Shown here piece after piece: positions 1-9,332 of a stretch of 64,000 nucleotides of DNA. Every line of letters begins with the position of its first letter. Position 1 is the stretch's first letter. The stretch covers positions 72,837-136,836 of the forward strand of contig NZ_CAMLDD010000013.1 in the NCBI RefSeq assembly GCF_946478785.1, read 5' to 3'. The stretch comes from an uncultured Flavobacterium sp. (lineage in GTDB: Bacteria > Bacteroidota > Bacteroidia > Flavobacteriales > Flavobacteriaceae). The translations under genes were made by a program, and so were the position numbers. The notes beneath the pieces are model-generated. The model was not told the DNA's origin and ran no database searches. It worked only from the letters and a program-made list of their open reading frames with translations.

Positions 1-1968
1 GGGAGTATTTGGTTTAACACTCACGGTACCATCTGAATTAAATTCGAAATAGGGACTAAGCATTGGAATGTTGACATTTACATCAGCAGGATTAATCGGT
101 ATTCCGTTTAATAAATCATTATCTAAAATATTAATAAACTCTAATGATCCATTAATTCCATCAACTGTTGCCAAACCATCATTAGCAGCAAGAATATCAT
201 TATGTACAACCATTGTAGCAATTCGTGATTCTACAGCACAAATTCTATTACTTTGCGAAACCAAATCTCTATACTTGTAACCATTCATTCCTGCAGTTGC
301 TCCAGTAACAATTAAGGTTCCTGTTGTAACTCCTGAATATGGGGCTCCATTTGTTATATTAGTCCAAGTAGTAGCATTATCTGTACTTATTTGCCATTGG
401 TGTTGCGTTGTACCTGATCCTGCCGTAGTCACAGTTGTCGCAAATGTTGCATTCCCACCTGCGTTTGTAGTTTGATCTGCTGGTGTGGAAGAATTTAATA
501 TACTTGCTGCACCAACGCTTATTGCATTTGTATAAGTTCCAGTATATGGAGCAGCAACTGGATCAATTACTTTTCCTGTAGCATCTACAGTTGGTACCCC
601 TACACCATAAACACCACCATCTCCTCCATCGGCTGCACTAGAATTATAATATTCATTGGCATCTGAGCAACCATCTCCATCTGAATCTAAATCTAAATAA
701 TTTGGAATCCCATCGTCATCAAAATCCGTACATGAATTTACAGATACTGAAACTAAAAGCAAATCATCGTCATTAATATTATCTGTAGGATTTCCTGTTA
801 AATGAGCATCAAAGAAAAATGATATCGCACCAGATGAAGGTGTATCTACTGGTATAGACAATTGAAGATTTTGGATAGGCTCTAAGACTCCCGTTCTATT
901 ATCATGACGGATGGGACTAACTAAATTTCCAGTAGCACCATTTAAATATGTTATTGTAGCAGTAGTCGAAGAAGTTGATGTTGCTTCTCTTACCGTTTCA
1001 ATTCTGGCATAGTCAAAACCATTATATCCAATTGTAAACTGAATATTATCTGATTTTAAAACAGGCGACTCTGTCATAGAAATAAACGAAACATTAATTA
1101 TTTTTTTTCCATTTACATCTGAATAAAAATTAGTGATATTTTGTGAAAAAGTTTGAGAAGTATTATTATTTTCAAATTGAATTCCATTGATATCTGCGTA
1201 TAATGTACCACCACTCAGCGTCCAATTTGAAACAGAACTAGTATTTACACCATTACCTTCATCAGTAAAACTGGTATTCGTAATTCGTTGAGAAGAATTA
1301 CACTCATCCGTATCAAGAACACCATCATTATCATCATCTAAATCAGAACTATCCAGAACCCCATCATTATCATTATCAGGAGGTGAAGTACCTTCTGGAC
1401 AAGTAATATTAGTAGCTGTACAAGTTTCCAATTTTTCTACTGAAAAGTCGTCAATATAATAATCATTACCTATATGATCACTAATCCTTAATACAATTTT
1501 TACATCAGAACTTGAACATCCTGCAGGAATTTTAAAATCATAACTAAATTCAGTCCAGTAATTATCTTCTGTCCCAATCCAGGGAAATGTATGGGTATTT
1601 AACAAGGCACCAGAGGTAACATCCAGAGCTTCAAAAGTAATTGTAGAGCTGGCCACTACAATATGCGCCGCAAAGTTAAGTCTATAACAACTATTTTTTT
1701 CTAAATGCACAGAATGATTATTAAACTTACCAAGTATACCCGCTCCATCATTGACAGTCCCTGTAGGACTCACAAAAGTATAAGATCCTGAAGGTACATA
1801 GGGAGACGTTTGACTAACAGTAGTTTTTCCAAAATTCTCATTAAAAATTATTTGTGCATCTGCTTTTGTTAAAAAAAGAACAAAAAACAAATATAAAAAG
1901 AACCCTTTTTTCAGAATATTATTAAAAAAAAGAAATGAAATGTTTTTTTGAAGTAAAATTTTTTTCAT
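1..1968 (-). CDS. Large secreted adhesin-like protein, 5' part (runs off the window)
   Basis: The frame is open from an ATG at 1968 to base 1, giving 656 codons without a stop, so the C-terminus lies outside. Residues 1-39 form a signal peptide ending ADAQ. Two Asp-rich blocks of thrombospondin type 3 repeat type, with DxDxDG-like calcium sites, sit near residues 195-224 and 413-436. Between them are beta-sandwich-like stretches, and an Ig-like segment containing QWQISTDNATTW follows around residue 515. This composition is typical of large flavobacterial surface proteins exported by the type IX secretion system. The C-terminal sorting domain that would prove it is not visible. Whether it acts in adhesion or gliding is inference. 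Confidence 0.85.
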   Translation of the reverse strand, partial: MKKILLQKNISFLFFNNILKKGFFLYLFFVLFLTKADAQIIFNENFGKTTVSQTSPYVPSGSYTFVSPTGTVNDGAGILGKFNNHSVHLEKNSCYRLNFAAHIVVASSTITFEALDVTSGALLNTHTFPWIGTEDNYWTEFSYDFKIPAGCSSSDVKIVLRISDHIGNDYYIDDFSVEKLETCTATNITCPEGTSPPDNDNDGVLDSSDLDDDNDGVLDTDECNSSQRITNTSFTDEGNGVNTSSVSNWTLSGGTLYADINGIQFENNNTSQTFSQNITNFYSDVNGKKIINVSFISMTESPVLKSDNIQFTIGYNGFDYARIETVREATSTSSTTATITYLNGATGNLVSPIRHDNRTGVLEPIQNLQLSIPVDTPSSGAISFFFDAHLTGNPTDNINDDDLLLVSVSVNSCTDFDDDGIPNYLDLDSDGDGCSDANEYYNSSAADGGDGGVYGVGVPTVDATGKVIDPVAAPYTGTYTNAISVGAASILNSSTPADQTTNAGGNATFATTVTTAGSGTTQHQWQISTDNATTWTNITNGAPYSGVTTGTLIVTGATAGMNGYKYRDLVSQSNRICAVESRIATMVVHNDILAANDGLATVDGINGSLEFINILDNDLLNGIPINPADVNVNIPMLSPYFEFNSDGTVSVKPNTP

Positions 1969-2680
1969 AATATAAAATGGATAATTTATTTAAAGTAACC
2001 TTATGCCATTAATTGCTAAAAACAAAATCTAAAACTCTTATTTCTTCGTTACCTGTGTTTTTTGTTGAAGAATAAAGTTGCTTTGAAAATAATTATTTCG
2101 CTTTTCATATGCGCTGTCGTTGATTTTCTATGGAATGGCTTTTAGCTAATTGCTTAGAGCCTGTTTAAATTTTATTCAACAATAGTTTATAGCAGATAAT
2201 TTGACCATATTTTCGGATGAATAAATGAGGTTACAAAAACACAGAGGACAACTTGTTGATTAAGTACTCACCTATTTATATATTTTTTTAAATAAATTTA
2301 AAAACACCTGAAGACAGCAATGCAATAATCGAAGAACTCTCTGCCCATTCCTTACGAAGAATTCAGCTGGATAATTATAATTTAAATTACAGCAAAGGAC
2401 TTTAGCAAAATGAAACTTCTGCGCATTTCGGCTAGAGCCAATTTCTCTTTACTTAATTTATCTCCAACTCAAGCTGGAGGCAATTCACAGATTTACTTAC
2501 AAGCTTTTATTGACCTTATTATTCTTTGTTAATCAATTACTTAAAGCCGAAATAAGATTATTATAAAACAAAACCGTCTAATCTAAAAGAAAAAGACGGT
2601 TTCGGAAATTAATATATTTGACCAAACAAAAAAGACCTTTTCAAATTCATGAAAAGGTCTTTTTTAGGGTGCAAATTAAA
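1969..2680. other. Intergenic region, no gene recognised
   Basis: About 700 bases with stops in all frames and no recognisable protein. It holds two hairpins: an inverted repeat AAACCGTCT/AGACGGTTT at 2571-2602, and the terminator at 2628-2665. The promoter of the adhesin-like gene presumably lies in the part nearest 1968, but I found no clear TAnnTTTG box. Confidence 0.6.
2628..2665 (-). terminator. Intrinsic terminator after the OmpA remnant
   Basis: A 14-bp stem of an A-run plus GACCTTTT pairs with AAAAGGTC plus a T-run around a 10-nt loop. It lies 15 bases past the stop codon of the decayed OmpA-like frame on the minus strand, so it was probably that gene's terminator. Being symmetric, it can work in both directions. 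Confidence 0.75.
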
Positions 2681-2845
2681 TTATAACTTTCTAATGATAA
2701 ATTCACTTCTTCGGTTTAACTGATGCTCTTCCTCGCTACATTTTACACCATCGGCACAGTGGTTTACAAGTTGTGTTTCACCATATCCTTTTTTCCTGTC
2801 ATCTCTTAGGCTCAATTCCTTTGATTTTTTTTTTATATTTTTTGA
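2681..2845 (-). pseudogene. OmpA-family C-terminal remnant
   Basis: The minus strand here encodes the end of an OmpA-like peptidoglycan-binding domain: LSLRDDRKKGYGETQLVNHC, then ADGVKCSEEEHQLNRRSEF and IIRKL, with a stop at 2681-2683. The GYGE, CSEEEHQ and NRRSEF elements are characteristic of flavobacterial OmpA proteins encoded with SprF/PorP-type outer-membrane proteins. Upstream the frame dissolves into Lys/Asn-rich low-complexity sequence without the rest of the OmpA domain or a signal peptide, so only about 45 recognisable residues remain. The terminator behind it is intact. I read it as the relic of a deleted gene. Confidence 0.75.
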
Positions 2846-2890
2846 AATAATGATTGTTTTTAACTTTCTTCCTAATAATTCTTTTCAGAA

Positions 2891-3817
2891 TTATTCTAAA
2901 AATTTAATATTTCTTTTCAGACCATCAAACTTAGTTCTTTTGATGGGAGAATTTTTAAAAACTACACGAAAGGTTTCTTCTGTAATTTCAACCCAATCTT
3001 TCTTAGAAAAAGAAAGTAACTCCGGGTTTGGACTAAACAATGGTTCTGAGTGGGGTTTTGAAAAACGGTTCCAGGGACAAACATCCTGACAAGTATCACA
3101 GCCAAACATCCATTCATCAAATTTTCCTTTCATCTCATACGGAATATTTTCCTTTAGTTCAATTGTATAATAAGAAATACACTTACTTCCGTCGACAACA
3201 TAAGGAGCAACTATTGCTTCAGTAGGACAGGCATCAATACAAGCTGTACACGAACCGCAATGATCTGTTGTTGCATGGTCATATTCTAAATCCAGGTCTA
3301 AAATAAGTTCAGCTATAAAGTAAAAAGAACCTACTTTTTGAGTTAACAGATTGCTGTTTTTACCAATCCAGCCCAAACCGCTTTTAGCTGCCCATGCCTT
3401 ATCTAAAACAGGCGCAGAATCTACAAAAGCACGACCAGAAACTTCGCCAATAGTTGACTGAATAGAATGAAGAAATTCTTTTAGTTTTTCTTTAATAACA
3501 AAATGATAATCCTGACCGTATGCATATTTAGAAATTTTGAAGCTTTCATTATTTTGAATTTCAGAAGGATAGTAATTCAGTAAAAGTGACACCACACTTT
3601 TTGCATCATCAACTAATAATGTAGGATCAAGGCGTTTGTCAAAATGATTTTCCATGTAAGCCATTTGACCATTATGATTATTTTTTAGCCATTTTTCAAG
3701 TCTGGGCGCTTCTTGCTCTAAGAATCCAGCTTTAGATATCCCACAAGAAAGAAAACCAAGTCGTTTGGCTTCTGATTTAATAAATTTCGAATATGTCTCT
3801 TTAGAATCAATGCTCAT
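2891..3817 (-). CDS. queG: Epoxyqueuosine reductase QueG
   Basis: 308 residues. It reduces epoxyqueuosine to queuosine at the wobble base of tRNA, using cobalamin and two [4Fe-4S] clusters. The ferredoxin-like pattern C-x2-C-x2-C-x3-C starts at C187 ([12 protein letters not shown]). A second set follows at C213 and C240-C247 ([14 protein letters not shown]). The conserved VDSAPVLDK segment near residue 133 carries the catalytic Asp of the family. The ATG overlaps the stop of the P450 gene upstream (ATGA), so the two are translationally coupled. A queuosine-precursor transporter gene occurs elsewhere in the window at 31.2 kb. The length is normal for the family, though the longer C-terminal HEAT-type extension of some homologues is absent. 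Confidence 0.95.
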   Translation of the reverse strand: MSIDSKETYSKFIKSEAKRLGFLSCGISKAGFLEQEAPRLEKWLKNNHNGQMAYMENHFDKRLDPTLLVDDAKSVVSLLLNYYPSEIQNNESFKISKYAYGQDYHFVIKEKLKEFLHSIQSTIGEVSGRAFVDSAPVLDKAWAAKSGLGWIGKNSNLLTQKVGSFYFIAELILDLDLEYDHATTDHCGSCTACIDACPTEAIVAPYVVDGSKCISYYTIELKENIPYEMKGKFDEWMFGCDTCQDVCPWNRFSKPHSEPLFSPNPELLSFSKKDWVEITEETFRVVFKNSPIKRTKFDGLKRNIKFLE

Positions 3818-5160
3818 CTTTTAGAGAATAAAACTTCTACACCAACAGGTTTTAAGGTAATTAAGGGATTAAACTGAATTTCTTTTTGTGTTGATTTAAT
3901 CTTGTATTTCTTTACAATATGAGACAATGTCAGGCACATTTCGTAAATAGCAAATCCGGTCCCAATACACATTCTTGGGCCTGCACCAAATGGATAAAAA
4001 TATTGCATTGATTGTTTTTTTTGTTCACCAAGAAACCGCTCGGGAATAAAATCATTTGGATCATCCCAATATTTAGGATTACGATGAAGTTCATAAAAAG
4101 AAACTCCAATCAATGTTCCTTTCTTTATATAAAATTGACCTAAGATATCATCTTCTACATTTTGCCTGTCCGTAATCCAGGCTGGCGGGTATAAACGCAT
4201 CGACTCATTTAAAACGGCATTTAGATAAGTCATTTTCTGCAATTGTTCAACAATATCATTTGTTGATGATTCAATTTCAAAAATTTCCTGAAACACCTTT
4301 TCTTGTACTTCTGGGTATTTTCCCAAAAGATGCAAAGTAAAAGTCAGTGCATTTGCAGTAGTTTCATGACCGGCAATGAAAAGAATTTTTATTTCATCGA
4401 TTAATTGCTGTATAGGCATTCCTTCTCCAGTATCTTCATATCTGGTTTCTAAAAGCATATTTAGCAAATCGTTGACCTCTTTTTTGGAAGCGGTTCTCTC
4501 TTCTATAATTTCTTTAATAATCAGATTATTTTCCTGAGCTAATTCCAAATGTTTTTTCACTTGTCCAGTTGCAGAAAACCACCACGCTTTATGAGGAAGC
4601 CTGATTTCTTTAATTAAGAAATTCTGAACTTCTTCAATAATAAATTTTATACGGTTTAACTTTTCTTCAGAAATCGAAAGTTCAAATAGAGATTTAGCCA
4701 CAACGTTAAAAGCCAGCTGACTCATTACCGGAAACAGATCAACCGATTTGTCTTCAACTAAACCATCCAGTTCAGAAATAATAGTCTGATTCATGTTATC
4801 GACTAATTGATTCATTTTTTGTTTATGGAAAGCCGGTTGGATAAGTCTTCTTTGTTTCAACCAAAAATCTCCATCCACAGTTAAAAGACCATGTCCTAAA
4901 TATTTTGAAAGATAAACAGATTGAAATTTAGACTTATGATAATTCTTCTGATTCTTCTGTAATATATACTGCGCTATTTCATTATCCCGTGATAAAATTA
5001 TGTACTTAGAATTACCAATTTTAAGAGAAAAAGAATCACCAAATTTATCGAAATACTTTTTATGAAACGGAATGGGATTTTTACGCACACCTTCTGCATC
5101 CAAAAAAAATCTTATTATGGAAAGCTTATTTGGATAATTATATTTTTTATTCTCAGACAT
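3814..5160 (-). CDS. Cytochrome P450
   Basis: 448 residues with all P450 landmarks: the I-helix oxygen-binding motif AGHETT (264-269), the K-helix ExxR (ESMR, 319-322) and the haem-thiolate loop [10 protein letters not shown], in which Cys398 is the proximal ligand. It looks soluble, with no N-terminal anchor, as is usual for bacterial class I enzymes. No ferredoxin or ferredoxin reductase is encoded nearby, so the redox partner and substrate are unknown. It lies 10 bases after ruvB and overlaps queG by 4 bases. The three are probably co-transcribed, although no shared function is evident. Confidence 0.93.
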   Translation of the reverse strand: MSENKKYNYPNKLSIIRFFLDAEGVRKNPIPFHKKYFDKFGDSFSLKIGNSKYIILSRDNEIAQYILQKNQKNYHKSKFQSVYLSKYLGHGLLTVDGDFWLKQRRLIQPAFHKQKMNQLVDNMNQTIISELDGLVEDKSVDLFPVMSQLAFNVVAKSLFELSISEEKLNRIKFIIEEVQNFLIKEIRLPHKAWWFSATGQVKKHLELAQENNLIIKEIIEERTASKKEVNDLLNMLLETRYEDTGEGMPIQQLIDEIKILFIAGHETTANALTFTLHLLGKYPEVQEKVFQEIFEIESSTNDIVEQLQKMTYLNAVLNESMRLYPPAWITDRQNVEDDILGQFYIKKGTLIGVSFYELHRNPKYWDDPNDFIPERFLGEQKKQSMQYFYPFGAGPRMCIGTGFAIYEMCLTLSHIVKKYKIKSTQKEIQFNPLITLKPVGVEVLFSKR

Positions 5161-5170
5161 TGATAATAAA

Positions 5171-6193
5171 TTAAAATAATCCGCCCTGAATGTTTGTATT
5201 TATTTTCCCTAAATGCTTATAAGCTCTATCAGTAACTTCACGTCCGCGTGGCGTTCTCATAATAAAACCTTCCTGAATTAAAAAAGGTTCATATACTTCT
5301 TCAATTGTTTCACTGCTTTCTGAAACTGCTGTCGCCAAAGTCGAAAGACCAACCGGGCCACCTTTAAACTTATTGATAATAGTCAACAATATCTTGTTAT
5401 CCATTTCATCAAGACCGTGTGCATCAACATTAAGTGCTTTTAAGGCATAGCGAGCAATTTCGAGATCAATAGTTCCATTACCTTTTATTTGTGCAAAGTC
5501 TCGAACCCTGCGCAATAATGCATTAGCGATACGGGGTGTTCCGCGACTGCGTCCTGCAATTTCAATAGCCGCATCAAGCGAAATAGGCATTTTAAGTATA
5601 GAAGAACTTCTTTCAACTATGGTTGTCAAAAGTTCAGTTGTATAATATTGTAAACGTGATGAGATTCCAAAACGCGCACGCATTGGAGCAGTTAATAATC
5701 CTGAACGAGTCGTTGCCCCAATTAATGTAAAAGGATTTAAATTGATTTGAACTGTTCTGGCATTTGGTCCGGATTCAATCATAATATCTATTTTAAAATC
5801 CTCCATTGCAGAATAAAGGTATTCCTCTACAATTGGACTTAACCGATGAATTTCATCAATGAATAAAACATCTCTCTCGTCAAGATTCGTAAGTAAACCC
5901 GCTAAATCGCCCGGCTTGTCCAAAACAGGACCTGAAGTAATTTTTATTCCAACTTCAAGTTCATTTGCTAAGATATTGGCTAAAGTAGTTTTACCCAATC
6001 CCGGAGGCCCATGAAAAAGAGTATGATCAAGTGCTTCACCACGCTGATTAGCAGCAGCAACAAAAACCTTCAAGTTTTCTAAGACTTGGTCTTGTCCTGC
6101 AAAATCATCAAATGACAGCGGACGCAATCTTCTCTCAAGATCTAGTTCTTCTGGATTGTATCCTTTTGTGGTAGGATCTAAATTTTCATTCAT
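5171..6193 (-). CDS. ruvB: Holliday junction branch-migration helicase RuvB
   Basis: 340 residues from the ATG at 6193. An upstream in-frame extension to 6250 is hydrophobic, unlike the family, and would exceed the normal RuvB length. The AAA+ motor of the RuvAB complex is complete: Walker [11 protein letters not shown], Walker B FIDEIHR, sensor 1 GATTR with the preceding FTLI strand, the arginine-finger segment MRARFG, and a C-terminal winged helix with [15 protein letters not shown]. It forms hexamers that drive branch migration in recombinational repair. It is the first gene of the ruvB-P450-queG group. Confidence 0.97.
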   Translation of the reverse strand: MNENLDPTTKGYNPEELDLERRLRPLSFDDFAGQDQVLENLKVFVAAANQRGEALDHTLFHGPPGLGKTTLANILANELEVGIKITSGPVLDKPGDLAGLLTNLDERDVLFIDEIHRLSPIVEEYLYSAMEDFKIDIMIESGPNARTVQINLNPFTLIGATTRSGLLTAPMRARFGISSRLQYYTTELLTTIVERSSSILKMPISLDAAIEIAGRSRGTPRIANALLRRVRDFAQIKGNGTIDLEIARYALKALNVDAHGLDEMDNKILLTIINKFKGGPVGLSTLATAVSESSETIEEVYEPFLIQEGFIMRTPRGREVTDRAYKHLGKINTNIQGGLF

Positions 6194-6262
6194 CTTACAA
6201 AGATATACAAAGTAATCAGTTTGTAAAACAGTAAAATCGAACAGACACAACTTTAACTAAAC

Positions 6263-6293
6263 AAAAAAGACTATCATTTCTGATAGTCTTTTT
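6263..6293 (-). terminator. Terminator of the act-cox operon
   Basis: AAAAAGACTATCA pairs with TGATAGTCTTTTT around a 4-base loop. On the minus strand the stem is followed by a T-run, 10 bases past the coxA stop. Confidence 0.85.
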
Positions 6294-6302
6294 AAAATAT
6301 TT

Positions 6303-8099
6303 TTAGTGATGTAAAACTTGTTCACCTTCTCTCATCGGTACATTTTGCGGTACAAAATCGACATCATGATTTGGGTTACTGTAGTCATAAGGCCAACGAT
6401 ATACATGAGGGATTTCACCTGGCCAGTTACCGTGAATATGTTCTACCGGAGTTGTCCATTCAAGAGTTGTAGATCTCCATGGATTCTGAACAGCTTTTTT
6501 ACCATAGAAAATACTACTGAAGAAGTTGTATAAGAACACCAATTGGAAAGCTCCTCCAATCAAAGCAAACATTGTAATTAAAACATTCACATTTTGCAAA
6601 TCGTCAAATAATGGGAAATTTGTATTTGTGTAATAACGTCTTGGCAAACCAGCAAGTCCAATAAAGTGCATTGGAAAGAAAACTCCGTAAGCACAAACTG
6701 CTGTTACCCAAAAGTGAATATAACCTAAATTTTTATTCAACATTCTTCCGTACATTTTAGGAAACCAGTGGTAGATACCAGCAAACATTCCATAAAGTGC
6801 AGAAATACCCATTACTAAGTGAAAGTGAGCAATTACAAAGTAAGTATCGTGAACGTTAATATCTAAAGTACTATCTCCTAAAATGATTCCCGTCAAACCT
6901 CCAGTGATGAAAGTAGAAACCATTCCAATAGAAAATAACATTGCAGGATTGAACTGTAAATTACCTTTCCATAAAGTTGTGATCCAGTTGAACGCTTTTA
7001 CAGCAGATGGAATTGCAATCAATAATGTAGTAAAAGTAAATACAGATCCTAAGAAAGGATTCATACCTGAAAGGAACATGTGGTGTCCCCAAACAATTGT
7101 TGATAAAAATGCAATTGCAAGAACAGACATAATCATTGCTCGGTATCCAAAGATTGGTTTACGTGAGTTGGTGGCCATAATCTCAGAAACAAGTCCCATT
7201 GCTGGCAAGATTACAATATAAACCTCAGGATGTCCTAAAAACCAAAATAGGTGTTCGAATAATACTGGTGAACCACCTTGGTAATGTAAAACCTCCCCTG
7301 CGATATAAATATCAGATAAGAAGAATGAAGTACCAAAACTTCTGTCAAAAATCAATAGTAAAGCAGCTGATAATAAAACCGGAAACGAAATAACACCAAT
7401 GATAGCTGTTACAAAAAATGTCCAGATTGTAAGTGGAAGTCTAGTCATAGACATTCCTTTAGTTCTTAAATTGATTACAGTAACAATATAGTTCAATGAT
7501 CCCATCAAAGAAGATGCAATAAAAATTGCCATTGAAACTAACCATAAAGTCATACCAGTTCCAGAACCTGGAATTGCTTGTGGTAAAGCACTTAATGGAG
7601 GATAAATTGTCCAACCTGCAGAAGCTGGACCAGCTTCAACAAATAATGAACATAACATTACTACAGCAGACAAGAAAAACAACCAATATGAAATCATATT
7701 CATGAATCCGGAAGCCATATCTCTTGCACCAATTTGAAGCGGAATAAGTAAATTACTAAATGTTCCACTCAAACCAGCCGTTAGTACAAAGAATACCATG
7801 ATGGTACCGTGAATTGTTACTAAAGCCAGATAAATATCATTTGCCATTACACCATCAGGTGCAAACTTATCGCCTAATAATACATTAAATATTTTAAAAG
7901 ATTCTTCTGGCCATGCCAATTGCATCCTGAAAAGCAAGGACATTGCAACACCTATTACCCCCATAATAATACCGGTAATTAAATATTGCTTAGCAATCAT
8001 TTTGTGATCAATACTAAAAATATATTTAGTAATGAAAGTGTCTTTATGATGATGTTCGTGCTCGTGATCGTGTCCGTGATCGTGTGCTTCTGCTGACAT
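6303..8099 (-). CDS. coxA: Cytochrome c oxidase subunit I
   Basis: 598 residues, about 12 membrane helices. It is the catalytic subunit of an aa3-type haem-copper oxidase, reducing O2 to water and pumping protons. Visible landmarks are HPEVYI near residue 289 (CuB ligand His and the cross-linked Tyr), HHMFLSGMNP near 338 (two CuB His) and HDTYFVIAHFHLVMG near 416-430 (haem a3 and haem a ligands). The first 20 residues are an unusual run of His, Asp and Glu, possibly a metal-binding tail. It is the last gene of the act-coxB-coxA operon, 29 bases after coxB. No subunit III or IV gene is present in the cluster. Confidence 0.97.
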   Translation of the reverse strand: MSAEAHDHGHDHEHEHHHKDTFITKYIFSIDHKMIAKQYLITGIIMGVIGVAMSLLFRMQLAWPEESFKIFNVLLGDKFAPDGVMANDIYLALVTIHGTIMVFFVLTAGLSGTFSNLLIPLQIGARDMASGFMNMISYWLFFLSAVVMLCSLFVEAGPASAGWTIYPPLSALPQAIPGSGTGMTLWLVSMAIFIASSLMGSLNYIVTVINLRTKGMSMTRLPLTIWTFFVTAIIGVISFPVLLSAALLLIFDRSFGTSFFLSDIYIAGEVLHYQGGSPVLFEHLFWFLGHPEVYIVILPAMGLVSEIMATNSRKPIFGYRAMIMSVLAIAFLSTIVWGHHMFLSGMNPFLGSVFTFTTLLIAIPSAVKAFNWITTLWKGNLQFNPAMLFSIGMVSTFITGGLTGIILGDSTLDINVHDTYFVIAHFHLVMGISALYGMFAGIYHWFPKMYGRMLNKNLGYIHFWVTAVCAYGVFFPMHFIGLAGLPRRYYTNTNFPLFDDLQNVNVLITMFALIGGAFQLVFLYNFFSSIFYGKKAVQNPWRSTTLEWTTPVEHIHGNWPGEIPHVYRWPYDYSNPNHDVDFVPQNVPMREGEQVLHH

Positions 8100-8128
8100 A
8101 TATGTATACTTTAAATTTTCTTAATAAA

Positions 8129-9313
8129 TTATTTCATAGCAACTTTAGCTACAGCTGCCTTAACAGTATCAACAACTGCATTAACTGTATCCTGTAAAGT
8201 ACTATCCTGACTAGTCCCTGCTCCCTCAGCTGGCTTTTCAGAAGCTGCTGCTGCTTTAATATCCTGGGCAAGAGTTGTCTTTTCACTTAACCATTTTTTA
8301 TAATCTTCAGGAGAATCTACAACAACTTTCATTTGCATGTTATAGTGCGATGCTCCACAAATTTTATTACATAATAATAAATAGTCAAATGTATAAGGAT
8401 CTAAAGCTGTACCTCCTTTTGAAATAAGCTCAGTACTTTTTTGAGCTCTAAGCTTATTGATATTTGCAACTTTTTCAACCATAAAAGGCAATTCTCTGTA
8501 TTCTGCAGTTGTATAAGTAGGAACAAAGGCAAATTCTGTAACCATACCCGGAACAGTATTCATTTGAGCTCTAAAATGAGGAAAGTAAGCTGAGTGTAAT
8601 ACATCCTGAGAACGCATTTTAAAATGAACTTTTTTTCCTTTTGGAAGGTGTAACTCAGATACTACAATATCATCTTGAGCATAAGGATCAGACATGTCAA
8701 CACCAAGAGTATTTATACCCTCTATTAATCTCACATTAGCTTTCCCAAGAACATTATCTGGTCCAGCATATCTTGCAGTCCATTTAAATTGCTGGGCGTA
8801 TATTTCAATTTCAACTACATCTTCATCCTTATCAACAAACATAATATTATTCCATGCATACAATCCATAAAGGATTAAAACTGCTAAAACAATAGATGGA
8901 ATAATACTCCAAATAGCCTCTAATTTATTACTATCAGCAAAAAACAAAGCTTTTTTATCTTTATTACCTTTATATTTAAAAGAAAACCAGTATAATAATC
9001 CCTGAGTAATAAATTGAACTACAAAAATTAGAACCCAAGTAATATTCATCAAACTATCTACCAAAAGTCCGTGCTCTGAAGCAGGAGTATGAAGTGCTAA
9101 ACCACCCCATTTCAGTAAACCGTAAATAGTAAATATATAAATGAAAGCCAAAAAGCCAAACATGATATATCCCTGAATATTATTATCATTATCTGATGCA
9201 ACCTGAGAATCGTCCGAAGAGTGTCCTACCTGAGTAAGATCAAATATCTTGGTCAATTGCCATAATGCAACTGCTAATAAAACTAAAACTACAATTACCA
9301 ACAAACTTGTCAT
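8129..9313 (-). CDS. coxB: Cytochrome c oxidase subunit II
   Basis: 394 residues. It carries the CuA centre that accepts electrons for subunit I. The CuA motif is C-x3-C-x3-H-x2-M (CNKICGASHYNM, about residues 312-322). The N-terminal half has a short leading hydrophobic segment (TSLLVIVVLVLLAVALW), a second near residue 50, and the two membrane hairpin helices usual in subunit II, so it has an extra N-terminal membrane segment. The C-terminus is an Ala/Thr-rich tail after the cupredoxin domain. No haem c motif is present, so it is not a caa3-type subunit II. It lies between actF and coxA with 19- and 29-base gaps. Confidence 0.96.
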   Translation of the reverse strand: MTSLLVIVVLVLLAVALWQLTKIFDLTQVGHSSDDSQVASDNDNNIQGYIMFGFLAFIYIFTIYGLLKWGGLALHTPASEHGLLVDSLMNITWVLIFVVQFITQGLLYWFSFKYKGNKDKKALFFADSNKLEAIWSIIPSIVLAVLILYGLYAWNNIMFVDKDEDVVEIEIYAQQFKWTARYAGPDNVLGKANVRLIEGINTLGVDMSDPYAQDDIVVSELHLPKGKKVHFKMRSQDVLHSAYFPHFRAQMNTVPGMVTEFAFVPTYTTAEYRELPFMVEKVANINKLRAQKSTELISKGGTALDPYTFDYLLLCNKICGASHYNMQMKVVVDSPEDYKKWLSEKTTLAQDIKAAAASEKPAEGAGTSQDSTLQDTVNAVVDTVKAAVAKVAMK

Positions 9314-9332
9314 CTGTTTATTTCTTTAAATA

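Noticed and set aside
2571..2602. AAACCGTCT/AGACGGTTT hairpin as a second terminator
   Set aside because: No T-run follows on the plus strand, and on the minus strand another terminator already lies just upstream. Left as a simple hairpin.
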